From: Paralvinella palmiformis
Lineage: Eukaryota; Annelida; Polychaeta; Terebellida; Alvinellidae
Assembly: GCA_025642065.1 (NCBI GenBank)
Contig: JAODUP010000220.1
Span: 523,001 to 587,000, forward strand
Reading direction: 5' to 3'
DNA length: 64,000 nt
This document shows positions 1 to 12,479 of this stretch, in pieces. The number at the start of each line of letters is the position of its first letter. The first letter of the stretch is position 1. The notes beneath the pieces were generated by a model, which made no database searches, was not told where the DNA came from, and was given only the letters and a program-made list of their open reading frames with translations. Both the position numbers and the translations under genes were made by a program.

Positions 1-1059
1 GATACAAAGCCAGATTAATGGCTAGCAGCAAAATTACAGTGGCTGTACCAGGGTAGCTTTCTATTAGGTGCTTTCTGTCATGCATGAATCATAATCAACC
101 CAATGCAGGCTGGCCCAGGGACAAAAAAGATCAATGACAAAAACAGACAGCGGTGATGTCACTCCGTCAACAAAATGCAGTCACAAAGAACAAACTGGCT
201 GATTTCATGAGTCACACAGAAAATATTATCTATATGTCAATATATCAATTTTGCACAAGGCATATATCATGCGTATTTGGACTGTGTGTATGAAACAAGG
301 CACTCTTCACATTAACTACATACACAATGGTCTCAACATATCTGTTCCTCAATGCCTATCACCCAAAATAAAATAAATCATGGTTATGCACAAAACACAG
401 ATAGAGATAAATATAATATTATTACATAATTAAAAAACAACAATGTCTTTTATTATTTAAAATGTACAAATTAACACTCCAACAGAAGACACACAAACAC
501 TAATAAGCACTGTTCATTGTGCAATCTTTTTCACATCATTAGACTCTAGATATATTACATAAAATTTTAAGGTTTGGCCCATGATTTAATAGTGAAACTG
601 ACCTATATTAAGTAAACAAAACAGTAATTATCACAGCTGTTATGTAAACAAAACAGTAATTATCACAGCTGAATGCAGATAACTAATCACCTCTATCAGT
701 CTATGAAAGAGCCCCATTTATTTAACTATCATAAACAAAGGATCATTATCATATATGTTGTTGGAGATGTAATATGGTACTAATGCCTAAGACTAAGTAC
801 TGAATAAAGTATGGATACAGAATAGATTTAAAGGTACATTGAACTAATTATACAGTATAACAACAATAATTACAAGGTCTGAAGTGCACCTATAACTGTA
901 TTATTATTAGTCTAGATCTAATTAAGTGTTAAGACTAATTTAAAACCACCTTTAATTACCCAGACTCTATTCACACTTACTGTCCCCTACCATCGAACTA
1001 ACCAATATATACAGAAGTATATAAACGAGCCAATTAACAAGCAATATTGCACACCAACA
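1..1059. other. AT-rich non-coding stretch
   Basis: No open frame of note and no recognisable element on either strand. The only structure seen is a short tandem duplication at 612-670, listed separately. It may lie in an intron or 5' flank of a gene reading leftward from the CpG-rich patch that follows; that is inference only. Confidence 0.5.
612..670. repeat. Two-copy tandem duplication, period about 32 bp
   Basis: The block GTAAACAAAACAGTAATTAT followed by CACAGCTG occurs twice head to tail with no mismatch. It looks like a recent local duplication. Confidence 0.8.
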
Positions 1060-1760
1060 TACACAAACGGGGAACACTGCGCTATATTGCCCAAACAAAG
1101 ACGCGACCATCAGAGATTAGAGCCAGGCTGCAAACACCTGCGTGCATCATTGATCAGCGTCAGGCAGTCCGTCCCAGCTTCAGCAACCACAAACCTTCTC
1201 CACAAAGTCGGATTATTTTTCGCTAGTAAAGTCCTCACATTATAATAAAATAATAATAAGTGTGCGGGACACCTCGTCTCTTAGATTCGCCATCAAGATA
1301 CAATCCGGTATTTAACCAGATGACTCATCGCCAAGGATGAAGTGGGTTTGCCTCCATCTCTTTGTTCTTGGGTTTCCATTGTTTGGGTTTTGAGGAACCG
1401 AATCGCGCTTCGCTTCGAGCCCGATATCCGAGTCCGCTGACAGTTGATCCCCGAATATGATGTCAGAATTCGGTCTGATGTTCGGTCGGGTATGCACAGC
1501 GAGCGTTACTAAACATATTAACACTGCAAAACAGAGAAAATCGTCAATAATTACCTACATATCCAGCGCTAAGACACCAACTAGGACCTTCCCAAAGCTT
1601 CCATATTCCGGAAATCACTCGTTGGACCGCAGTGCGCATGCGCGTTGTGCCGGCTCGGGTTTATTTTAATTAAGGAAGTGGCCACGAGGTGACAGCACAC
1701 GTCGATTAGTGCCAGGTGTCTCTGGCGGCAGGTGCGAATCGGGCAGTGGGTGGTTCTAGC
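1060..1760. promoter_or_regulatory. CpG-rich putative promoter patch with NRF1-like palindrome
   Basis: Base composition changes abruptly here: CpG dinucleotides are frequent in a window otherwise poor in them. At 1633-1644 there is TGCGCATGCGCG, which matches the palindromic NRF1 consensus TGCGCATGCGCA except at its last base. Short open frames run both ways (minus 1524-1312 and plus 1457-1669) but neither resembles a known protein, so I do not call them genes. The simplest reading is a CpG-type promoter, possibly bidirectional, with 5'-UTR exons. The gene it serves is not visible here. Confidence 0.4.
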
Positions 1761-2243
1761 TCGTTGTTCGGTTTAACAAAGCGGAACGGGGCGATTTCTA
1801 GGCATTTCCAGGAGTTCAGGGGCATTGTATTTGTAGCCTGGCACGCGCTGCGGGTAACTGTAAAATACACGAGTGACACTAGTCAAGCAGACGGTTGGCG
1901 AAATATCAACAAAGGAGCACTGAGAAAACATCTGTCCCCAGAATATATGGGTTGACCTTTACTCGCGGCTTGTTAACCATCGAGTAGCGGATGGAAAATG
2001 GAGTTCTGTGTGTATTTTCCCGGTGTTTGCCCTTTATCCACATGTCACGCCATTGTTTTCCCGATACTTGGTTGTTTTCTTTGTAAACTGACGGACATAT
2101 CGGCTATTTACGTAAGCCGTCGGCGCGACATATTGGACATAATCCGTGGATAGACAATAATTACATAACGCGGTTTGTTTTCATTTCGGAGAGACCCAAT
2201 GATTTATAACTTTAAGAGTTTTGGGTTCTTACAGTATATAAGT

Positions 2244-2245
<2 letters not shown>

Positions 2246-2287
<42 letters not shown>
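2246..2287. repeat. (TA)n microsatellite
   Basis: Uninterrupted TA dinucleotide array of about 21 units. A second, shorter one lies at 2415-2439. Confidence 0.97.
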
Positions 2288-2290
<3 letters not shown>

Positions 2291-2624
2291 CTTTTATTTA
2301 CAAAAACCTCAAAATAATCTTCAATTGAGGGAGAAGGCTGCCATGATTCTTGAAAACGCTAAACCTAATATAATCACTATAATAGTGGGTTCAGATTTTA
2401 GAATCAAATACTGTTATATATATATATATATATATATATTCTTACCGTTCGCAGTTTTTCACTTGTGTTTTTCTTAGTCCTAAATAAATGTAAACACTGA
2501 CATTAATTGTTCCATTATAAATAGTGACATTAATTGGCTTTACTAAATATATATATTTTTCTTCCCATTATGATTGTTAGTAAAAAGAACATGCGGGCAT
2601 AGTTTATCTTTGAGTCACCTAATC

Positions 2625-2630
<6 letters not shown>

Positions 2631-2715
<85 letters not shown>
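2631..2715. repeat. Compound (CT)n-(TA)n microsatellite
   Basis: A pure CT run to about 2665 passes directly into a pure TA run to 2715. Confidence 0.97.
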
Positions 2716-2717
<2 letters not shown>

Positions 2718-3088
2718 TACTCGTAGTACATAAATATTACACACATACAAACGTATGTATAAATGTAGCTTGAATCAGTTATTATTGAAACTGATTGTTA
2801 TTTTACACAAACATCATACAACATTCGTTCACTTTCATGGCATGTAAAATTTTCAATAAGTACAGATTTTTGTATAGTATCTGGCGTCTCTTGTACAACT
2901 CACAAGACCATGCTTACAGGAATCAATATCATTTACGCCAAATATTAGTGTAACAGTCGATGACAAATTATGTGAAAATGTAATACCATATTTATAATGT
3001 AGGAGGGCGATATTCCTGCCAAGATAAGAATTCAAACAAATACAGTACAGTGTAGTAATGTATGCAATGATAGAATTAGGGCTCCTTA

Positions 3089-3668
3089 ACATCTGATATA
3101 TAAATCGAACTGCTTTAACATCTGATGTATAAATCGAACTGTTTTAACATCTGATATATAAATCGAACTGTTTTAACATCTAATATATAAATCGAACTGT
3201 TTTAACATCTGATATATAAATCGAACTGTTTTAACATCTCATATATAAATCGAACTGTTTTAACATCTGTTATAAATCGAACTGTTTTAACATCTGATAT
3301 ATAAATCGAACTGTTTTAACATCTGATATATAAATCGAACTGTTTTAACATCTGTTATATAAATCGAACTGTTTTAACATCTGATATATAAATCGAACTG
3401 CTTTAACATCTGATGTATAAATCGAACTGTTTTAACATCTGATATATAAATCGAACTGTTTTAACATCTGATATATAAATCGAACTGTTTTAACATCTGA
3501 TATATAAATCGAACTGTTTTAACATCTGATATATAAATCGAACTGTTTTAACATCTGATATATAAATCGAACTGTTTTAACATCTGATATATAAATCGAA
3601 CTGTTTTAACATCTGATATATAAATCGAACTGTTTTAACATCTGATATATAAATCGAACTGTTTTAAT
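3089..3668. repeat. Minisatellite, 29-bp unit, about 20 copies
   Basis: The unit starts ATCTGATATATAAATCGAAC and ends TGTTTTAAC. Copies are nearly identical. Variants include ATGTATAA in two copies near the 5' part, TGCTTTAAC in two copies, and one copy near 3266 shortened by a few bases. The near-identity points to recent expansion or ongoing homogenisation. Confidence 0.95.
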
Positions 3669-4202
3669 ATGTAATTGTGCGCTAATATCCACCTGTTTTA
3701 TTAACGTATCTAATAGCCAAATGTGACATGCTAGATTAAGTATCCTCCGCACTACTTTATTCCATTGAACACAACAAGAGACAAAACTATTTGAGTTAAT
3801 ACATCAGAGTTGAGATTCAGAAAAAAGAACAGAAGTAGCAAGAAAATTAATAATTAACATAAACTATATATTTGAAGATCACCAAAATTATCAAATAAGT
3901 TTGTCTAAGGATCCGTTAAAAATTACTAACTTAGACACACAGTAGTCAACGTTAGTCAGCGTATTATTTACCAAGTGTCAGAGATGTTCCACTTTATCTG
4001 ACAATAATATTAAATTATTATCAAGTATGACACGTTCAATCTCAGTGACATCAGAACCAAATTTTATTTACATTAAATATAATACTGTATTCAACTGGAA
4101 ATTCTGAACAAATGGAAAACATGTTGTTAACAAGCCGAATGAAGGGGCTAATCAGCGTAAGATCATCGGCGTATCTTATGGCGCAGTGTTTGTGTGTGTG
4201 CG

Positions 4203-4239
<37 letters not shown>

Positions 4240-6315
4240 CGCTGACGTGCGTGTAAATTGAATATTAATTTGATGTCACTCTCTATAAAATGGACCCGCA
4301 TTACATTAAACACCTAACACGATTCTTCAAACATCTGGCAGTTGAAGGTCACTAACTCGACCAAGTTATCTCTATGTGAGTGAGCTGAGTCGTGACACTA
4401 ACACAAAACACCCCAAAACCAGGTTAACCGTCGGTCTAAAAACTCATGGTCCTTGACTAAGGTGATAACGACTCATTTATTACTGAAAATGATCCCTCGC
4501 CAGGAATAAATTGTCTATTATTATATAAACATTTCAGCTGCCCGTGGGGCATATGTTGAAGAGAGGCACGTTCACCCACCGTTATCACGGTCCAGCCCTT
4601 TTTGAATGAACCAAGCTCGTTTCCTCTCCGACTGTCAGCATACGAGATATCGCTGAGACCTGTGATGAGCAATCCCCCGACGTTGTTTCTCTCTCGAAAG
4701 CTGTCAGCAAAATTAAATATTTAGATATTGTGGGAATAGAAATATTTTAACAAAACGATTGAGATGTGCTGCCGTAAAGTTTAGAATACCTAACTATCAT
4801 GTCACTGATGAGTGGTCGTAAATGTTAACAATTACAGTTCGGTATATATCTAGCTTTATAATTAATTAATAATTATTGTCAGTTTGGTGACTTCATGACA
4901 CTATATGGTTACAGCGAATATATTATGATAGCGAAAATGAAAAACTCGTATGAAAGTTCTTGGTACTCGAAACATCAACGAGGAACATTTGTTATTAGAA
5001 CCTCTGAATTTACTGAAAATTAAAACCATTGTGTAGTTTCTATGAACAAGTGAAAAACTGATAAATATTTTGGTATTTAATAAATAAACTGGCGAACTTT
5101 GCTCTTCGAACTAGATACGCAATAATATGATGACGTCATTGATTTGTTTTGACTGATTTCGGTGAATAGTTTCCTTCTAACAATCAATGAGTCATATTTG
5201 TCCTCATTTATTAGCAGTTCTAATGAGATAGAAATAATATTGTCTTATTATATCTACAAACGGTGAAAACTTCCACATTTCTTATCCGTAGAGAACATTA
5301 GAACAAATGATTTGCCTACATATCAATATTAAGGGGAATTCGTTTTACAGCCTGTAGGTACATACGTACAGGGCTGGCCTTGGGAGCTGTGTCGAACATT
5401 TTTCGACGAGCCTCCTGGTTCACAAACCAAATTCTGTTTTAATGTAACGATTGAGTAAAATGATTATTGTAAGTTTTGGTTTAAAAAACATTCAAAATGT
5501 AAATTAACAACATTTTTTGAAATAAATGATATTTGGGGCTTTCAAACTCGCTGTATTTAAGTTAATGTGTGACTCATGTCTGTATTAATCCATGGTCGGG
5601 CCACTAGACTTTAGGTAATTTAAATATTTATTTATCTAAAAATAGTGCGTGCGTGCGTGCGTGCGGCGCAGAGTGCAAAGTGCATTTAACCATTGAAGCC
5701 CTAGGACACTTGTAACAGTGCCTCAGCAAAAAAATAACGACGGGTTCCTAGTCACTGCGGGGCCCCTATATTAGAGCCTAATCAGCCTTACACAAAATGC
5801 AGCCCTGATGCTCTCATAAATAATTCAGCGGGACATATAAACATTAGTTTGTAAGTTTATGCTGGTTTATGACAAGTATTTACAGGTTTGGCTCTGTTAG
5901 ATGGCAGTTTTACTTTATAAGACTAGAGTAGATTAACGAAGCGATTGGGTGCAACCGACTTAACACCTGGCTCCGTATACCTGATCTATGACCTTATAGA
6001 AAGTAGACACGGCTCTAAATTAACGATTCTAGGTGCTAAGCGGACAACGAGAAATTGGATTTTAAAAATCAAACACCAAATATTGTCTGGCTAATTTATC
6101 ATACAATCGTTTAAGAACAAAATATTAACTACATATACAGACGACTAACACGTGGATATAATACTGGAACCAACTGATCAATCGCCAGTTGAGTTGTTCA
6201 TCGTCTCTCAGTTTTATATTTGTTAACAAGGACAAGATTAATATGTACAATCACAACATTTAGCTCGAATACCACGCCTCGCTCGATCTTAAGAATATAA
6301 ACCAGTCACAGGTAA
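3669..6315. other. Intergenic, no gene recognised
   Basis: AT-rich sequence with a (TA)n array at 4208-4237. The region 4440-4700 is less AT-rich and has a 71-codon open frame on the minus strand (4672-4457) that resembles nothing I know; I leave it uncalled. A conserved repeat core at 5641-5733 is listed separately. Confidence 0.5.
5641..5733. repeat. (TGCG)n plus conserved about 65-bp core, copy 1
   Basis: A GTGCGTGC simple repeat is followed by CGCAGAGTGCAAAGTGCATT and then a core containing AGCCCTAGGACACTTG. The same core with few changes occurs at 35046-35107, again directly after a simple (TG)n array. Shared core plus preceding microsatellite at both loci marks a dispersed element rather than chance. 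Confidence 0.75.
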
Positions 6316-6496
6316 TGATGATGATTGATGTTTTACGGGCCACTTCTGTGCACACGTTACGCTAAATGGGCCGAGCAACCTCCGAACGTAATGAAGTCAA
6401 AGATGAATCACCCTTCAGATATGCCAGGCCGAGATTCGAACCCACGTGGTAGTGATATGTGGCTCAACGCTATCAGTTAGATCACGGAGGCGCCCT
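6316..6496 (-). mobile_element. tRNA-derived SINE, family B, copy 1
   Basis: Read on the minus strand, a head with an A-box-like TGATCTAACTGATAGCG and a B-box GGGTTCGAATC is followed by a body containing GGCATATCTGAAGGGTG and CTCGGCCCATTTAGC, and ends in a short ATC-repeat tail. The same order is seen at 7650, 16295, 25551 and 44313. The internal pol III promoter boxes are the basis for the SINE call. Confidence 0.8.
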
Positions 6497-7649
6497 AACA
6501 GGCACAAGTGAACAATTCGGTTGATAAAATACCACTCCATAGCGCCACATTTCATCAACGCCACATCTCAGAACATAACATGAAAATGTGTTTGTACAAA
6601 CATGTTTAGATAATTATAAAATCAATGTGATCTATTATTTTTTTATAAATATTTGACATATTAGAAATAATCACATAAATACCAAGCCTACATGTATGCT
6701 AACAAAATATTAAATAGTAACTGTTCTGTTTATTTCTATATTAAACTAGTAATTGAACGAACTCGTTATTTCTATATTTAATTGTTACTAAAAGTATTCA
6801 ACACAATCGTAAAAACTGAAAGTTCTATCGACATTGAAATATTTCAAACATATATATATATTGATTGTGTTGGAAGTGATATATAGGATTTATATAAAAA
6901 ATATTATCTTTAAAGGTGAACTTCTTTGGCAAAATATTAAATAGAAGAAATTCCCGTCAAACACCTATTGTTACACAAGTTTATATACAAATTAAGGCCA
7001 AATTTTATATTTTAATAAAAAGGCCATAATAGCTTAATTTGATGGAATATAATTACACAAATAGATGAGAGAGATGATTTGTAGTTGATAATGTGACAAG
7101 AGATAGTTCTAGTTTTTAACCTCCTGGAGGATCTCATAATGACGTATATAGTTATTATATATCGGGTAATTTATATTAGATATGATTTAATTTTTTTGTT
7201 TCACAACATGACATATACTATTATATAGATATAAGAACTACGCAAGCTGACGTTAATTTTGTAGTTTCACTTTAAACTCTGTCAGAATAGAATATTGATT
7301 AATGCTAATTGACTGTCATTACCATTTTCTCGTGCCTATTAGTCTACATTCTAGACTAATATAGAAGTGTACATCGGTCTTAATTATTGCTAATTTACTC
7401 GACGAACATCAACCAATCGTTAGTTTCCTTGATTAACATAATTCTATTGTTTTGTCTTCATTACGTCTTCTGCGGTTTCCATTAATCCTACGCTATTTTA
7501 TCGTGATCAGTGTGTTCGTAAATTTGATTGAAAGAGTAAAAAAAGCTTTTCCAGTCGTCATGATATCGATTTTTAATTGACCAATTCTATCCTCCTGGTT
7601 AATTACTATAAGAAGCTAATACAAGTAGAAATGTCACCTTTATTGTGCA
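6497..7649. other. AT-rich non-coding stretch
   Basis: Nothing recognisable on either strand; only short AT-rich frames interrupted by stops. Confidence 0.5.
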
Positions 7650-7818
7650 AATAGACCACAGATCACTACCATCCGTGTTCGAATCCCGACGTGGGCATAT
7701 CTGAAGGTTGTTTCGTCTTTCACTTTGTCTCATTACCTTTGGAAGTCGCTCGGCCCATTTAGCCTACCTTGTGCACAAAAGTGGCCGCAAAACATCAATC
7801 ATCATCATCATCATCATC
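7650..7818 (+). mobile_element. tRNA-derived SINE, family B, copy 2 (5'-truncated)
   Basis: It begins inside the tRNA-like head at ACCACAGATCACTACC, has the B-box GTGTTCGAATCCC, the family body (GGCATATCTGAAGG; CTCGGCCCATTTAGCC) and a clear (ATC)n tail at 7789-7818. The A-box half is missing or decayed. Confidence 0.8.
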
Positions 7819-8562
7819 AGTCTTCATCATCACCAGTCATCATATCATACGGGTTACGAAAGCTGGAGTTCTGGAAGGATTTGTGGTTTGTTGATATGAA
7901 TTTTGATTAAAAAAGTTAATTTTTCGAATCAAATATGACACATGATAATGTTAGATAATGATGATATAATGTTAATTTATGTTCTCAAGATTATTTCTCT
8001 AGCCGGCTGTCATAGGAATGATTCTAATTTAATAACTAGTTTCCGGTTCAATTGACGTGCACACGTTAAATGATATTCTTGTTTGCGTAATTACTATTTC
8101 TATGTCAATATTGAAAACATCTTGCTATCATCATCATCATCATCATCTTTCTTCATCTCCATCATTAAACATTGTCCCTCAAAAAGATATCAGTCGTTTA
8201 TGTAAATATTTCTATCGATCGACTGTTGATGAGGTGATGAGGATAACCCCTATCATCGTCTGATGGATCTTGATCCGTGATCCACTGGAAATGTAAATAA
8301 AAGCGTCGCCATCTTTATATCGATTGTCGTTAGTAGATTCCTAATGACTAATGATTATTCTATCGTTTATAATTTCTCATTCGTCTAAAACAATATCGAT
8401 AATGGTCAGAGTATAAGGTAAACAATGATCTGTTAGATTAACAGAGATTAATAATTATCTACATACCTGATACTACACGGATCGATATACTGATATGTGT
8501 AATACAAATATAAAAAATGAAGGTAACCTATTATAAAGATCAGAGGGGAGTATATATGACGA
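7819..8562. other. Intergenic, nothing recognised
   Basis: AT-rich sequence. A short (ATC)n run at about 8127-8148 resembles the tail of SINE family B but has no body attached. Confidence 0.5.
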
Positions 8563-8893
8563 CAGTGAGCTCCGGTGGCCTAGCGGTTAAGCACCCGGCA
8601 TTTGGTGCCAACGGTCGCAGGTTCGAACCCCGTAAGAGGTCGAAACTTTTCCAGGGATTAATTTCTCGGCTCACTGCCGTCTCCACTCAATTATTTAAAA
8701 TAAAGGGGGACGTTAAAAACCCCCTGAGGACGTAAAACACTCTGGCAGTGACCACCCTCAGGGTATTTCGGCTCCATCTTTCCGTACTGCTCCCCTGTGA
8801 GTGGTGGGGGAGGCGGTTTCTCAACCACTCCAACATAGAGGCTGTGCTGGTTAAGCGACAGCCTGGGGATTCTCCCCGAACAACAAAACCACC
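8563..8893 (+). mobile_element. tRNA-derived SINE, family A, copy 1
   Basis: The head begins TGAGCTCCGGTGGCCTAGCG (A-box region TGGCCTAGCGG) and carries B-box GGTTCGAACCCC. A long conserved body follows (ATTAATTTCTCGGCTCAC; AAAGGGGGACGTTAAAAACC; CACTCTGGCAGTGACCACCC; AGCCTGGGGATTCTCCCCGA). It is flanked by a 9-bp direct repeat ATATGACGA at 8554-8562 and 8894-8902, which I read as the target-site duplication. Compared with the 44621 copy it lacks the segment containing ATCGTGGGTGG, an internal deletion of about 30 bp. Confidence 0.9.
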
Positions 8894-9525
8894 ATATGAC
8901 GATGTGATGAAGTACGATCATGTTTTAACCTTCCCCCCCCCAAAAAAAAATGAACGGCAACAACTCAATATTATCCATAATATTGCTCATTCCAATGTTA
9001 CAGATGTCAGAAACAAATCCGGGATAACTTTAATTTCAAAGATATTTGCAGACTAATTAACATCGGTCCCATCATTAACAAAACAAATAAACCCAGAGGG
9101 GGGGAGGGACGGTTTATAAGAGAGATAGTGGAACGAGATGTCTAGGAGCTGTCCATGGAGATCTTCATCTTCAGAGAAATGACTCTGACAGACAGGATGT
9201 GAGATAAGATGCCGAAGAAACAAATAAAGGGGAATAAAGGAAGATTTGTCATCGTGGATGATAAGAAGAGAACAGATAGCGAAAACTAACAGAAGTTGAC
9301 AGTGACGACATACCTGGACGAGACCTAATGACTCAACTAAGTCTCAAAGGTTTATCATTAGAGTACAGTATACCATTCATTAAGGTACACATCAGACAAC
9401 CACATTAAAAGATGAACATCTGATACTAGAGAGGCATCTAAATACACGGCTATAGTCACTTACTTATAATAGATCATACATATGATGGGGGAAATTAAAT
9501 GAAAAGGAGTTGAGAGGTTTTGTTT
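8894..9525. other. Intergenic, nothing recognised
   Basis: A poly-C/poly-A junction near 8935-8950 and purine-rich sequence at 9080-9290; no gene or repeat family seen. Confidence 0.5.
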
Positions 9526-9668
9526 AGCATCAACGTTGGACACACGTGAGACATATGTCAGAGGAGCGACTACCTCGGGGGACGCCTGACAAACATGTAG
9601 TATGAGTGATATTCGAACTCACTACCTGGAGGTTTACAGCGCAATGCGCTAACCACTTCGCTGTCGGA
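9526..9668 (-). mobile_element. tRNA-derived SINE, family D, copy 1
   Basis: On the minus strand a tRNA-like head reads GCGAAGTGGTTAGCGCATTG (A box) with GAGTTCGAATATC (B box). The downstream body matches the copies at 49647, 50208 and 53376 in its CCTnA...GGnnACA segment. It is diverged, so boundaries are approximate. Confidence 0.6.
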
Positions 9669-10439
9669 TCGTGAACATTAACTGAAAAGCAACCATCACT
9701 AACAGTCATAACGAATAATGGTACAAGTTTTGAAGTTGTGTCTAAGAATGATTTACTCCGATCAAAATATAAATAACCTCCGTTTATAGAAGGAATTAAC
9801 AAACAAGCATCCTTAATATGACGTTAACAAATGAAAATAAAACAATTTACATATATACGAACAGGTAAAGGTCACAATGTTTGAGTACACTTCATCTTTT
9901 ATTGTTCACTGATAACGTTCCTATATCTACCCCCCCCCCAGGTTTATATATCACAAGATGAATATGACAACATGTCATCAGATGTCATCATGTCATCAGA
10001 TGTTATAATATGGATCGGGTTGTAGCTGATTATTTCTGTATTCTAAGCTGCTGTATATAAATAATAAAATAAACGTATATATTAGTATTATATTTGTAAG
10101 TATAATAAACATGTAATATTATGTGAAGGACATATTATAATTTTGTAAACTATTATAATATGGAAATAACTAATTAGGTTAATTGCGACAAAGGGATAAT
10201 TATTGCACATTATTAAAGTGTTAATACACTTTATAAAATATGTGAACAAAACGTTTGTTTTAAAAGGTTATTATTTAGTGTAGGTCTAAAGGCTTACATC
10301 GTCATTTTAATTGTGCGCGAAAGATTATTCTGTGATATTAGTGACGACTTATTGAAAGTCCGGTCACTAATTATACATAACCAACTTTTGTTGCCTTTTT
10401 TTTTAGTTCATGTAGCATTGGTTTGTATAACTTCTGGTT
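9669..10439. other. Intergenic, nothing recognised
   Basis: AT-rich, with a poly-C run at 9931-9940 and a short ATGTCATCA repeat at about 9972-10000. No gene found. Confidence 0.5.
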
Positions 10440-11490
10440 TCTAAGGGACCACCAAGTCACCGACAAGTCTCCAAGACATACCATGGAATCCTTTGTACGT
10501 ATAAACTATAAACCTCGTATTGAAGATTATTTTTCCGGTGTAATGTTAGATGTACTGATGTTCTGTTCAAGTTTTGGTATTCGTGTTATGAACTAGACCA
10601 ATCTGTTCGACACAAGTTGGAACTGATTTTTGGCAGTTCATGTAACGGAACATTACCACAATTAGGTCTGATATCGTAAGAGTCTAGACCATGGTCTTTC
10701 ATGGCTCCGTTATGTATAACTCGTTCCGGCTGATATTGAGGAGGTGGTAATGACAGCTGTTGTATTAATAATTAATAATTTTATCTATCAATAGTGATTG
10801 ATCGGAAATAACACCGAAATTCGTTATTCGTGTGTCTTAGGCATAATGAGATAATCGCAATTGTTTACCAGATATTTTTGTATGGATGATATAGCGCCGT
10901 TTAGGTATAAACACTATCAATTCCGTTTTGTCAACATTTAATTTGATCATATTTCTTTTCATCCATAATTTATGACATATATCACTATCACTCTATTATG
11001 GACATAATATCGAGTCTATTTTCAGCTGGTGACGTAATAGGGATGTTTATTTGTGTATCATCAGCATATAAGTGTTGTGTACGTCAGCATCAGTATCTAA
11101 GTATATCACGTACTAGTTAAGTATACATTATAATTATGGCCACTTCTGGTGAGGCAATAGAAATCATAATCTGATCTGCGCATATTACATTTTAATGACA
11201 GCCACTGGGACTGGTGAGACATTACACATGTCTCAACAAGAAAAGTCGCCACTCTGGATTCAGTCCTCTGAGGAAACGTCCAGAGTTTGAATTCACGGTT
11301 CGAGATTCTCTGTGCCTGTGCCTTATTATACACAGCTAAAACACACACACACACACACATACACTTAAACCAGATGAGTGTGTTGCAATGAACATGGAAT
11401 GTGTGTCTAAAACATGAGCGTAAAATGCCATAATCGATCGTGTCAAACGCAGCTGACAAATCTAACAATATTAATGCTACTGTATATGCC
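10440..11490 (-). pseudogene. Decayed non-LTR retrotransposon reverse transcriptase (CR1/L2-like)
   Basis: Conceptual translation of the minus strand from about 11480 downward gives LLDLSAAFDTIDY, the RT motif A of CR1/jockey-superclade LINEs. At 11071-11051 it gives LYADDTQ, the catalytic YADD of motif C, followed by IKLNVDKTELIVF, the usual K-x-ExLxF-type segment. Frames shift repeatedly and there are many stops, so it is a dead copy. A family E repeat is inserted between motifs A and C (11207-11358). The region below about 10750 is only weakly LINE-like and its 3' limit is uncertain. Confidence 0.75.
11207..11358 (+). mobile_element. Short interspersed repeat, family E, copy 1, with (CA)n tail
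   Basis: Shares about 130 bp with 30470-30648, starting GGGACTGGTGAGACATTACA and ending in a CA array. Two inverted repeats are visible inside: GAGACAT/ATGTCTC at 11216-11234 and ACTCTGGA/TCCAGAGT at 11251-11286. A B-box-like GGTTCGAGATTC is present, but I see no convincing A box, so it may be a SINE or the hairpin-bearing end of a Helitron-type element. It interrupts a decayed LINE and is therefore younger. Confidence 0.7.
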
Positions 11491-12479
11491 TGAACTAATT
11501 ACGTTATATGTATCAAATGTTCAGAAAAGGAAGGGTATTAATTCTTCGTATTCTAGAAATCTACACCGCACTGAAAATGGCATCCCAGATTAATGATGAT
11601 ATCTATCTACGAGATATGAGATCGATATTACCGATATTACCGTACCATTCCAACGAATGATTCCTCTAAAGATCCACATATATCTTCTACTAATTAATGC
11701 ATTCAAGTCTGACAGTAAGTTCCATATCCTATTGTTCCATATCATCTACTGAGGTCATTGAGATTAATAACACATCTTTTACGGGATATTCTAGAATATC
11801 ACGCAAACAGAAATAAACAGAAAATAAAAGACTAGAATGGCTTAATTCTCTGATTGTGGAATGGCCTTCATCTTAATGTCAGATCTAGTCATATGATTAA
11901 TATTTCTTAAATCTTAAAATTAACTACATTTCGCATTCTTAACATGTAAATTTGGCTATTTTTTAATGTTTTTTAATTTTAAAGTTGGCAATATATCGTC
12001 GAACACATGGTTTAGTTCGTAAATTACCATTTGGAGGTTAAATTTTAATGGCCATATGGCACTTTTTAGGTTATTTCTTTAATTACTGCAGTGCGTATTT
12101 CTTATCTAGCACCGAGTCATATTATATACAGCTAATAATATAAATCGTTGCCTGTAAGTTAGTACCAATCTTTAAAAGTTTCCACTATGAAGACATACCC
12201 TAATCACTATGGTTATACAAGCTTGCACTACACACGTGATCCAAATAAAATCATTGCAATATATAAAAATCCAGTATTACAAAGCAAGACTATAGATGAC
12301 AAAACATTAAATTATTCAGAAATAAAAACTAGGATATGCTGTATGTCAGGAATAATTGCACCCACCAGAGATATTTGAAGTGTCATCTCTAAACACCATC
12401 AACAACCATTTAGATAAACGTTTTAATTAACAGATCACATACAGAAAGTATCGTGACATAAATATGAAATAATTTATTA
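11491..12479. other. AT-rich non-coding stretch
   Basis: No gene or repeat family recognised; the 63-codon plus-strand frame at 12187-12378 has no recognisable similarity. Confidence 0.45.

Noticed and set aside
3089..3668. CRISPR array
   Set aside because: Units are contiguous with no unique spacers and the sequence is eukaryotic; it is a minisatellite.
4457..4672. 71-codon minus-strand frame in a less AT-rich patch
   Set aside because: No splice-site support, no recognisable motif and isolated; could be an exon but cannot be supported.
8563..8650. Functional tRNA gene
   Set aside because: A and B boxes are present but acceptor and T stems do not close into a cloverleaf, and the unit recurs with a long SINE body.
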